From: Botryococcus braunii
Taxonomy: Eukaryota > Chlorophyta > Trebouxiophyceae
Direction of reading: 5' to 3'
Assembly (NCBI GenBank): GCA_002005505.1
Contig: KV908458.1
Span: forward strand, 94,450-111,949
DNA: 17,500 nucleotides
The notes below the pieces were generated by a model. That model had not been told where the DNA came from and ran no database searches. It saw only the letters and a list, made by a program, of their open reading frames with translations. Below are positions 1 to 14,987 of this stretch, in pieces. The position numbers and the translations under genes were made by a program. Each line of letters begins with the position of its first letter. Position 1 is the first letter of the stretch.

Positions 1-2
1 AA

Positions 3-6422
<6,420 letters not shown>

Positions 6423-8962
6423 CAAAAGGGCCAGTGCAAGACCGGCCTACCGCATCCAACCTGCCAGAAGCTGCTCGAAGTACCCTTGGATATGGTCCAA
6501 AGTTTGAGGTTCAGTGTACTTTCGACGCAAGAGAAACCTCTCAAGAGTAGTTTTGACAGGGGAAGCATATAATGAAGGAGCAGACAGAGCAACTTCAGCC
6601 AGCAGCCTGGTGGTCCCGAATTTGCGGCCCATTGGGCTCAGGCTTTGGGCATCAACAGTTATTTGTGACTCTCCTTATAGTTTTTAAATGCGGTCACGAC
6701 TGCAACCAGGCCAAATCACAGCTCTCCAGCCTCATATAGTAGAGAAACGTGAGAATCAATGGTGCCCCAGACCCTGCTCATCGCAAGGAACATAGCCTGC
6801 CTTCAAACCATGCATGTCTATTATGTTTGGGGGCAGTCCGCCCTTGTGAGGGGCATTTGCTTCCTGGTTAAACCCCAAGTCCTCTCAAGAATTCTTGATG
6901 GTGATGTCTGGGGAAGCGAAAACGCCCATCTTTAAAAATTTTTCTGTGCCTTCTCCGGAGCAGAGTAATATCATTCTTTGCAATTGAGGCTTACATTATG
7001 TCTAGCCGTCCTCTCCTGTCTCACAATGTCCCGTGTGACAGTACATCACCCTGAAGGTAAGCATCTTATACGGCAATACCCCTTGGGTTGCGCACCATTA
7101 CTAAAATGCCATTGATGTCCCAAGAGTAAGAGAAGATGGGAAGCGTTTGGAAGGGGCCATGCCAATTTGGGCCTGTAAAGTCCTACAACCAAGAACAAAT
7201 CCGAGGGTGCTGATGTTCTCTGATCAGCAGGGGGGCTCCCAGGTGATGCAATGGCTGTGGTTTGCCCCTCGGACTTCTCCCACACGAAGTGCAGACCGCT
7301 CCAGGCTGTGCAAGGACCCTTGTAAGGGCCTCTGTACAGCCAAATTTAATTTTGAGTCTAAGAAGATGCAACCCATGATGACATCATTATTATTGCGAAG
7401 CACTAGAATCTCTGGTGACATTGTTCTGGCCAGGACACACTGGGCCACAGGGAAGTGTTCAAGCGCGTTTGGTTCCTTCATGGGGACCCACCTCCGTAGA
7501 AGTAATGCAAAATTTAAATACTAGTTAAGCAGTACAGAAGGAATGTGTGGTCCGTTGGGATCTTACAAGGCCCATGGACTACAATACAGGTCGGGCTGCA
7601 TCCAGATGAAGAAGGAAAGGAAGTGCTCTTTTACGTCCCTGGAGGAAGTAATAACCATGAGATGTTGAAGTGGCTAGCAGCCCGTGTCTTACTTCTCTTT
7701 CCCCCCCCCCCCCCGGGGGGGGGGTTCTTTTGTGAACCACCTGCTTGAGTGTAATTGTCACGAATTTGGGTAGAAAGGCAATTTTGTACATCAGCCTTGG
7801 AACAAATGACAGTGTTTATATAAGATTAAATACCCCTACGATATATGTGGTGTGCAGACATCTGCACAAGCGTCCCTCATATGCTTTTCTTAAACTTGTA
7901 CGAGAGGGCAACCCATGGACACCTTCAACTCCACAGGTGTTCATTTTCACTGTTCTTGCAAGTCACGTGCATAGCTGGCTACGGTAGTGCCTCTTCGTCT
8001 AGCTAAGACGTTCCTGTCAAAGACACGGTGCCATACGTGGGTATGTCAATTGTTTAAATATTTCCCATGCGGGAGGACGACTTGGATGTGTCTGAGTCAC
8101 TAGTTATGATTGGTAAGGAGCCCATATCGAGACTTGCGTCTGTGTCAGCGCTTGCTTGTACCACTCAGAGTTGTTAGAGATATATGCCTGCCATTGCGGT
8201 CAGCCTGTGAAGTTCTGCGGTTCTCAGTTATCTTAATATTTCCACCTGTAACACAGGCCCAGAAGATATTCGTAATGTTGTTTAAGGGACTGTTTCTGAC
8301 AACACACTTCCCGATGTGGGATTCTTTATCACCCCATTTCTCTATTGAATCCATGGACCTTAAAGATTTGTAGTGAAGGCATAGGTATAACTAGTAGAGT
8401 ATCCAAAGGCTGTGAGACATGTCACATGCATGGTTGGAGGACGTCCCTCAACATTGTCTTTTGAGTGCAAGTCTGGAATGTGGCACACACATGTGTAAGA
8501 CCCACCCTGTACTCTTCCAATGATTCTCAAAATATTTGTGCACTATATTTTGCAGTTTGGAGGGTGTATTTGGCTGCAGTTTATGTGCAGCTGTAAGGAG
8601 CAGCTAACCTAGGCATGTACAACTTTCAGAGACACTTTTGATGGATTAAAACCAATAGATTACTAGATTTTTGAGAACAATAGTTTGTGTCAGCTGTGCA
8701 GGATTCCGCGTTGTCCAATTGCTTCACTAGCTGTACAGAATTTGCTCATATTGCTTCCGCTTTTAAGGAATTTGGTCATATTTCTTCCACCTGCAAAGTC
8801 AGCAGCAAGCTCACTGCCTTGATCTCGTACACAAAATCATCTTTGCCCCTCTTCACATCCTCGTCTTTCCCCTTCACCTCCCCCTCCTTTCGTGCTCCTC
8901 CGTCCCAAGCTCTTACTGTCTCTTGCCCATCAGCCACCCCGCTTCAATGCTGGCGCGCGTGC

Positions 8963-8965
<3 letters not shown>
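6423..8965 (+). other. 3' UTR and spacer without a supported gene
   Basis: The first several hundred bases are probably the 3' UTR of the membrane-protein gene; I found no clear poly(A) signal. Open frames at 7147-7524 (+), 7224-7481 (-) and 8110-8373 (+) have no recognisable motif, no supporting splice sites and mixed composition. A C14-G10 block lies at 7701-7724. CpG is scarce (about 10 in 8041-8640 by hand count). Confidence 0.6.
7701..7724. repeat. C14-G10 palindromic homopolymer junction
   Basis: C14 (7701-7714) abuts G10 (7715-7724) with no spacer, so the inner 20 bases are a perfect inverted repeat. It could extrude as a hairpin and is a likely site of sequencing or assembly error. 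Confidence 0.9.

Positions 8966-9046
<81 letters not shown>
8966..9046 (+). repeat. (AC)40 microsatellite
   Basis: Uninterrupted AC dinucleotides, preceded by a short gcgcgcgtgcgc stretch that extends the alternating purine-pyrimidine character. It lies in presumed intergenic DNA. Confidence 0.95.
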
Positions 9047-9048
<2 letters not shown>

Positions 9049-10523
9049 ATGACCCAGGTGTCATGCCTTTCGGGAGGAACAGCTCTTGAGAGTCACTTCT
9101 ACTACAGGCACACTTTTTGAAGCCATTTAAGCTGTGGAAAACCAGGCTCAGCTTTACAAAATTATATTTACAACCTAGGAATGTACAGGCTGAGCCACTT
9201 TATTTCTGGCACACCCCTGATAAGAGAGTACACCAGGGTTGACACATAAAATGTTATTCCTGCCAACTTTGGCAGTGGAACCTCGGAGCTCTATATATCG
9301 GCCCTGTAGCACGAATTGGCGTGCAGTCCAATAACATGTGCTCTCTATCACCACAAGAGCAGTACCCTGCCGCATTGTCACAGTGAAGTGGTTCAGCAGA
9401 TTCACAATATACGGTGTTCTTGCTGAAGACTCTGCCCCTAACCCGTAGGGGAGGTCTAAAAATATTCCCAAAATGGCGTGCGCACTAAGCCACACAAAGG
9501 AGAGATGCACCCGGAAGTAAAGCAGCTCAGCTGGTGCAGGGGAAGTGGGTTAAGAATAGCATGAACATGGGGCACCTGCCCGTATAGTTCCATGTTGCTT
9601 TCCCGTAAGGAAACATCTGCCATACTTGCAGGTGCTCCAATTCCTCTCTGCATAGCACCATCGAGCCAGCACCAGTGCACTATCCTTATTCCAAATAAAT
9701 ATCATGGACAAGCAACATCCTGCCCATACCAATCCCAAAAAAAATGTTCGCGTAACAAATAGGGTGATCTCCAAGATGTGCACACCCACCTTGTCTGTAT
9801 GTCTTGAGATGATGCTTGCATACTCAGCACGTATGATGTTGATTGCAATCCTGCAATCCTGTGTCTTGAGCAATAGACATCCTGGTCTGTACGCCTTTCG
9901 ATCACCGCGAACCCCACATGCAACTAGAAACGTAAGGCACATGCCTGTCCGCAACCCGCGATGCAAAAGATCAATATAGCAATTGCCTTGCATCTGATAA
10001 ACCCAATCCTTAGCTACTAAAGGTATCGTAACAAGCCTAGCAATGTTCCTGTTCAAAATGCCGGGCCTGTATATCAAACCAGGTTCCCTGAAGGCTCTGG
10101 TCAGGCACCTTGGGTGAATCACAACGAGCTATATGGCAAATGCATGTCTGATGTGACCTCGAGTTTCTACGATCATCCAACAAGGGGCTCCCATTTGCAA
10201 GGCATAGCAACCATTGCGACAATCTTGAACTGACTTCGATTTTGCAGCAATCTACAGTGATGTAAGCTAATTTCTCATACTATAGCTTGGCATCACCGAG
10301 GCCCTGCAAGTTTTTGGTTGTACAAAGTGGGTGGGGTTGACTCAACTCTTCCGTCACTCGAAAGGGCGTGACAGTGAAGGAAAAGAAGGACGCCGGGCCC
10401 AACTGTTAAGACCGCGAGCACTGCAGATGTAACCAATCGGAACTTTTGAGTGGTAGTGCAGCATGTACATGCTAAGTAAGGTCCTGTGTTTGATCAAATC
10501 TAACTTTTTGACTGCTGTAAGTC
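9047..10523 (-). other. Spacer with open frames of uncertain meaning
   Basis: The - strand has two sizeable open frames, 9550-10122 (190 codons) and 9175-9510. Neither joins the other across a phase-matched intron that I could find, and neither matches a family clearly. Frames this long are expected occasionally by chance. The part next to 10523 would be 3' UTR of the octapeptide gene; it contains a 14-bp palindrome (10460-10473). Confidence 0.5.
10460..10473. repeat. 14-bp perfect palindrome downstream of octapeptide gene
   Basis: AGCATGTACATGCT, no spacer, 50 bases beyond the - strand stop codon and so probably in the 3' UTR or just past it. Role unknown; could be chance. Confidence 0.75.
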
Positions 10524-11044
10524 TTAAGGGGCTTCTGCAGCATTTTGGCGGTACTGCTCTCCGGAGTTCTGGCGGTACTGTTCTCCCGAGTTCTGACGGT
10601 ACTGCTCCCCGGAGTTCTGGCGGTACTGCTCCCCGGAGTTCTGACGGTACTGCTCCCCGGAGTTCTGCCGGTACTGCTCCCCGGAGTTCTGGCGGTACTC
10701 CTCCCCAGCGTTCTGGCGGTATTGCTCCCCAGAGTTCTGGCGGTACTGCTCCCCAGAGTTCTGGCGGTACTGCTCTCCAGAATTCTGGCGATATTGCTCT
10801 CCGGAGTTCTGGCGATACTCTTCCCCAGAATTTTGGCGGTACTCTTCCCCAGAGTTCTGGCGGTACTCTTCCCCAGAGTTCTGGCGGTACTCTTCACCAG
10901 AGTTCTGGCGGTACTCTTCACCAGAGTTCTGGCGATAATCTTCGCCTGTGCTATGCCGATACTGTGCTACAGCGCCCTGATGTTCTGATGTAGGCTGGCT
11001 AGATGAGCTCTCTGTTGCAGCATCTAGCATTCTTCGGTTGGCCT
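10524..11044 (-). CDS. Exon 2 of octapeptide gene: repeat domain
   Basis: Starts after ggattgcag (acceptor at 11045). Encodes A-N-R-R-M-L-D-A-A-T-E-S-S-S-S, a Gln/Ser spacer, then octads across 10961-10530 (exactly 18 x 24 bases). The first octad (Y-R-H-S-T-G-E-D) and last (Y-R-Q-N-A-A-E-A) are degenerate, as expected at array edges. A second AG two bases downstream (cagag) could act as a tandem acceptor but would break the frame. Confidence 0.82.
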
Positions 11045-11775
11045 CTGCAATCCAAAGAAATTACCTTAATTAGTGATCGCATCTTATACACGATCTTTCT
11101 TGCGGTTATATGAGATGAAGGGGGAATCAGTTGACATGCAGACAATGAAAGCCGGGAGGATGATATTTCCAAATACATGGTCTAATGGGTACGCCACAGC
11201 GTTCTTAACCCGTAAGCACTAGTAGGACAATATGGCGCTGTCAAAAAGAGTCAGAACTTTGTGGAAGGGCAACGACATGCTTACTCTGCAAGTAAAAACA
11301 ATAGACTGGTCTCATATTCAAATTTGCTGACAGGTGCATCCCTGATCATGATGGGTATGTTGCTGAAATGATTCATTTTTCCCAAATTGCAACAGACGTG
11401 AATGGTACTTACTATCCACATTTGGCAACACCTCCCATGATCATAACCCCTTTTGGACAACCTTGGCAAGCATGTGCTGTAGGGTGTGAGCAGCTGGTGT
11501 GCTTTACAGTCTACTGCTCTATGAAGAACCGTCTTATTGGCACAACAAATGATAAGTCTACCGATAAGTCTACTCAACTAAGCAGGAAGTAATCAAGTGA
11601 TCAAATGAAATTAATGTTATGTGGACTCAACAGCCTTTTTGTGGGGTTTCTAAGCTTGAGAGGGATGAGGTCGGTTCTATCACAAGTTTTGAAAGAGCTT
11701 ACTCTGAGCCACGGAGCCATGGACGGCAAGTCCAACGATCAGTAGGACGGCTAGAAGGGGTGCGAACTTTGCCAT
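10524..11775 (-). CDS. Predicted secreted protein of 18 tandem octapeptide repeats (2 exons)
   Basis: Exon 1 is 11775-11703 and exon 2 is 11044-10524 on the - strand, joined across a 658-base GT-AG intron (donor AGA|gtaagc, acceptor ctttggattgcag). The split codon A+AG gives Arg with no frame break. The 197-residue product starts with a clear signal peptide (M-A-K-F then A-P-L-L-A-V-L-L-I-V-G-L-A-V, small residues to V-A-Q near residue 24), a short R-A-N-R-R segment that might be a basic processing site, a Ser/Gln-rich spacer, then 18 octads of consensus Y-R-Q-N-S-G-E-(E/Q), ending A-E-A-P and TAA. There is no Cys beyond the signal region, no membrane helix and no globular domain; it should be disordered. 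One Tyr every eight residues resembles cross-linkable wall, matrix or adhesive proteins, but that is inference. I recognise no family. Confidence 0.8.
10530..10961 (-). repeat. 24-bp tandem repeat array, 18 copies
   Basis: Unit on the - strand reads TAC-CGC-CAG-AAC-TCC-GGG-GAG-(CAG/GAG). All 18 copies keep the 24-base period with no indel. Changes fall mainly at third bases of the - strand frame: Arg as CGC, CGT, CGG; Asn AAC/AAT; Ser TCC/TCT; Gly GGG/GGA. The eighth residue is Glu in five consecutive N-terminal units and mostly Gln after that. Confidence 0.95.
11045..11702 (-). other. Intron of octapeptide gene
   Basis: 658-base GT-AG intron, similar in size and splice-site style to those of the membrane-protein gene. 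It contains a 12-bp tandem duplication (11551-11574) and no other notable signal. Confidence 0.75.
11551..11574. repeat. 12-bp tandem duplication
   Basis: GATAAGTCTACC followed by GATAAGTCTACT, one mismatch at the last base. A recent slippage-type duplication inside the octapeptide gene intron. Confidence 0.85.
11703..11775 (-). CDS. Exon 1 of octapeptide gene: signal peptide
   Basis: 73 bases encoding 24 residues plus one base. The Met at 11775 was chosen because it opens a well-formed signal peptide (short basic start, about 15 hydrophobic residues, small residues before the expected cleavage). The frame stays open upstream to 12024, but that extension is not signal-like. The donor gtaagc is close to consensus. 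Confidence 0.75.
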
Positions 11776-12250
11776 GTAATCAAGAATGTTCACTCCTGCA
11801 AATGCCCAAAGCCAAGGCCCCTCACAGGGATCAGGCCGACTCGGTGACGAGCTCACAAACTCTACTACGGCCCCACGAAATTGCGATGGTCGAACGTGAG
11901 GACCCAAAACCCAATGAAAGACAGAGATGAGTACGTTGATCAGTCGTTCTGCGATGCTGTGCTGAGATACTGCAAGAAAAGACGGTCCAAGGATTGTGCA
12001 ATCCCGAACAAGAAAAACCTCCACGTACGAAGGATTTAAGCAATGTCACTTTCAACAGGGTGAGAAGAGCAAAACTCAACATATGTTCTGTAGAAAGTAA
12101 TAACCCGTGGGCCCTATAATCCCCCCCTCCAAACCAACTCTCTAAGAAACAATCATCGCACGCCATTTTTGCAACCAGGAGTAGCAAAACAAATTCTGAA
12201 AAAACTGCCACCATGAACTTACAGACTATAAAATAGACTGTTACTCAGCA
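11776..12250 (-). other. Region upstream of octapeptide gene
   Basis: Expected to hold the promoter and 5' UTR of the - strand gene. I see no TATA box close to the start. An A/T motif (ctataaaata, 12226-12235, near-symmetric) lies about 450 bases upstream of the Met and could serve either strand. A - strand open frame at 11831-12214 begins with a hydrophobic stretch but lacks further support. Confidence 0.4.
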
Positions 12251-13650
12251 CAACAACGCAGAGGACTTGGTCGTGGTGGACACCGGCAATTTCTAAGGAA
12301 GACCGTGCCGACCATTGTATACACAGACGTTTGAAGGCTCAACCATGCCTGTAGTGCCCTTTCTTTCTATACAATACACATTACATCAAGGCCTGACAAG
12401 AGATGTCGGGGCAAAATAGTGATGTCCGGGAGATACCTTCCGGTAGTTACCAGGTGCACCTCGATGCGTTGAACAGTGCAGCAAGAGCAGAGCCCGTAAG
12501 GTGCGTAAAAGATCCCAGATGAAAGCTAAGTAAGTTCTTAAGAAGCTAGTTTTGGCAAGATCGTACAGCTTAGGTGAGGAGATACCTGTAAGCCCGCCCA
12601 AGCTGGCGTATTACGTATGAAAGGGGGACCTAATATAGAAGGGGGAACATCCGATGCCAACCTGCGTGACGGCTTTATCGAGCGGAGTCATCGGCTTACG
12701 ACAACACAGTAACTCGGGCGTTAGATATTTTTCCGTCCGTATCCTGCATTTTGATGTCGACTGGATCCTATTCTTTATAGTATGAAAGATCGGTAGTACT
12801 TACGGCAATACTACTTACTATTCGGAACTCCGAATGTGAGTTACGGGAAGCTAAGATCCTTTTAAGTGAACGGGCGGCCAGCTAATAATGCTTTCGGGCA
12901 GCCGTAAAGTGATAAGTCCGTATCTCCACATTAGAAGCTTCCTTCGACCGGAGGATGCCCACGAGGCAGGAGCAGGCTAGGGTCCGCGAATGTGGGAGGG
13001 GTTTGACATAAAGCTGTCAGCAGCCGACAACAAAACGCACACACAATCCGAGTCGTCTCCTGGGAGACGTCACCGTCCAGAAATGTTGGACAAATGTTGC
13101 TTCTATCAATTGCGTTGTATAATATGGTGTGGCTCAATTTTACGCACGTTGCGTAGAGAACCCACCTTGCAAACGAAACCTGAGTCATGTGTCCTGACGA
13201 GAGTATTGCACTGGCTTGCATAGGAGGTTTCGAAGGCGTTCTCGGTTGTTTTCATACGTGGATTTTCTCGGTCTGATACGTTGCGGACGTGCATGTATTG
13301 GTCTTATCTCTTTACTTCAGTATGGACACCTGACGCAGCTCTTAGAATCGTGTCTTCTAACCAGCAGTCACATACCGCGTGCTGCGGGAAATGGTTTTCA
13401 CATATTGAAATTGAAAGTTGAAGACATGTGTAGCTCACTCTTCCATCCACCAGAAGTTTTTGTGGAGGCGGCTGAGCCGACTATAATTGGTTCGGTTTCG
13501 GCGGTATTCATAAGGATTCTTGGAACAGAAGCCACACCTCTACACTATTGTCCATTTCCCCGAGTACTTATCGTTAGCGTGATGAATCGTTCAGAAGAGC
13601 ATTTCCCGTACCGTGCTTTTCGCAACTTGCATCGTGCTTTCATCCACCAT
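12250..13650. other. CpG-rich block without a supported gene
   Basis: By hand count there are about 49 CpG in 12601-13300, near the number expected from base composition, against about 10 in 8041-8640. The block lacks microsatellites. A + strand frame at 13216-13683 (155 codons, no early ATG) and - strand frames at 12386-12601 and 12931-13221 lie here without recognisable motifs. It may be an unmethylated promoter-like island, part of an unrecognised gene, or a recent insertion. Confidence 0.6.
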
Positions 13651-13798
13651 TTTAGTTTCTTGTTCTTGTTATTTCTGTGTTGAGGAAGTTCCAATCTCAA
13701 TTCTAACTTGCAAAATACTGATCATGTCAGCATAAGGTCTGCACAAAGAGGGGATGAGGTGATAAAAACAATATCGTTCATGTTTTAGGGATATATAG

Positions 13799-13902
13799 CA
13801 GTCGTTTATATTTCTTGATGCCAACAACTCTGAGAATGATATATGAGCATATATGAGCAGTCCTTTGATATTCCTCGATGCCAGCAACACTGAGAATGAT
13901 AT
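13799..13902. repeat. Imperfect direct repeat, two units about 60 bp apart
   Basis: Unit 1 (13799-13842) and unit 2 (13858-13902) share cagtc-TTT-ATAT-TTC-GATGCC-A-CAAC-CTGAGAATGATAT with a handful of mismatches. Between them is a short atatgagc tandem. A third, more diverged copy of the right half and its downstream flank appears near 14186-14280. Confidence 0.8.
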
Positions 13903-14185
13903 TACTGACGATCCCTAAAGCTACTAGGTCCTCACTGAGGCATTTTGCATTTCAAAATGTGTTCTAATTGGATTACGAGTGCTCTTAGAGACATGCGAAC
14001 GCAATCCAGGCAACCTTGGAATTACTTTGCTTCGGAGACATACATGTTGAAATCTGTAAAATGTCATAACTTTGTTTCTAGATTATGCAGCACAATAAAC
14101 ACGGTTTAGCAGGGCTGCATGGGAGGGACCCAGGAGACACCACTTTCGTGGTTTATACTTTAGGCCTTTGAGGAAGCCTCCAAAA

Positions 14186-14350
14186 TCATTTGATGCCACC
14201 GACATTGGAAACAAGACTGATACTCGTGATGAACCTTAAAAGTACTAGGTTTTCCCTGAAGTCATTCTGAGCATTGAGGATCTAAGTGTTTTCCTACTAG
14301 AGAACAACTGCTCCTGCGAGGCATGCGATTGCAGGCAGACTTCAATTTAA
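14186..14350. repeat. Diverged copy of the 13.87-14.04 kb segment
   Basis: Shared landmarks in the same order: gatgcca-c-aca, then ctaaa-(g)-ctactaggt versus ttaaaagtactaggt, then cactgaggcatt versus ccctgaagtcatt, then a gcat and gagacatgcgaacgcaatcc versus gaggcatgcgattgcagg. Offset is about 320 bases. The divergence means I can support homology only by eye. Confidence 0.45.
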
Positions 14351-14422
14351 TGCGCTCAACTAAGTGCTGAGAAACTTGAGGGTCATTGAGTAGGTGGGAC
14401 ATTGGTTGACATCCCTCTCGTT

Positions 14423-14457
14423 GGATTACGCCTAGTTGTAACAAATAGGCGTAATCC
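14423..14457. repeat. Inverted repeat, 12-bp perfect arms extended by a second stem
   Basis: GGATTACGCCTA (14423-14434) pairs with TAGGCGTAATCC (14446-14457). The 11-base spacer contains TTGT-A-ACAA, so one mismatch apart the arms continue to about 17 bp with a one-base loop. It could be a cruciform, a structured RNA hairpin or a terminal remnant of a small element; nothing around it decides. Confidence 0.85.
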
Positions 14458-14693
14458 CGCAGGGACAGCCATGGTGGCTAGAGCCTCAAAGCATGATCCC
14501 ATGGCTTGGCTTATGGAGGACTTACGGTAAACTGAGAAGCAATTTGTTACGGCAATAACGTAGTGTTGCTGCAGCGGAAAGTTTTGCCGCTCCAATTTTT
14601 ACCTCTACTGCCCATTGCAGCACTCAAAGCCGCCATGAGCGCCTATGGATCCTTCTCAATCTTCAATACCCCTGTCTCCTTGCAAAATAGATA

Positions 14694-14987
14694 TTAGGAG
14701 ACATGCATGTAGTCCCACGGATGTCCCTGCTGAAGGAGCCCTCCTTCCTCTTGGGCCAGCGCTTCCCGATTGCAATAAGCAAACTGTTCATAAAAAGCAG
14801 GTCCGTAATCATCAAACACTCGGGGCTTCTCGTCCCAAAAGATTTCCAGCATCTCGGCATGTCTGCGCATGCTCTTATGCAGGTGCTCGTGTCCTCTGAA
14901 AGATTTTTCCGCGTTTAAGGTCTTCTGAGTGCATGCATGCATGTGTTCGTGCCCTCTCCACCATGCTTCAGTCCTTGCTATGTTCAC
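14694..14987 (-). CDS. Possible exon of an unknown protein
   Basis: Ninety-seven codons without a stop on the - strand with a protein-like composition: charged and aromatic, with two related segments (R-G-H-E-H-M-H-A and R-G-H-E-H-L-H-K, about 20 residues apart) and a C-terminal part with E-I-F-W-D-E-K-P, D-D-Y-G-P-A-F-Y-E-Q-F and G-H-P-W-D-Y-M-H. No ATG lies at the start of the frame. An acceptor-like catatttcaag lies just upstream and a weak donor (CAT|gtctcc) near the end. I do not recognise a family. It may be an exon, a decayed gene piece, or chance; the internal repeat makes chance somewhat less likely. Confidence 0.3.
   Translation of the reverse strand: MNIARTEAWWRGHEHMHACTQKTLNAEKSFRGHEHLHKSMRRHAEMLEIFWDEKPRVFDDYGPAFYEQFAYCNREALAQEEGGLLQQGHPWDYMHVS

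Noticed and set aside
7046..7524. Overlapping frames on both strands as a gene or a retroelement integrase fragment
   Set aside because: No conserved motif in any frame, frequent stops on either side, and no splice sites linking them.
9175..9510. 111-codon - strand frame as a downstream exon of the 9550-10122 frame
   Set aside because: The acceptor candidate before it (cccctgcaccag) is good, but no donor upstream gives a matching phase, and the protein matches nothing.
9550..10122. 190-codon - strand frame with G-D-R-K followed by R-A-E-Y, vaguely like a copia-type retrotransposon RNase H end
   Set aside because: Spacing between the two motifs is about eight residues too short, the expected aromatic/Lys core and downstream acidic motifs are absent, and neighbouring frames do not continue the domain. 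A frame of this length is not surprising by chance in 17.5 kb.
10545..10993. + strand frames of about 150-175 codons over the octapeptide array (Leu-Pro-Gly-Val-Leu or Gly-Thr-Ala-Ser-Ser repeats)
   Set aside because: They are shadows of the - strand repeat; differences between units change residues in these frames but are silent in the - strand frame.
11776..12024. N-terminal extension of the octapeptide gene to a Met at 12024
   Set aside because: It would bury the signal peptide 83 residues in. The extension shows no domain, and the Met at 11775 gives a textbook signal peptide.
12207..12234. ATG in strong translation-start context (gccaccatgaac) on the + strand
   Set aside because: The frame stops after seven codons and I found no donor inside it.
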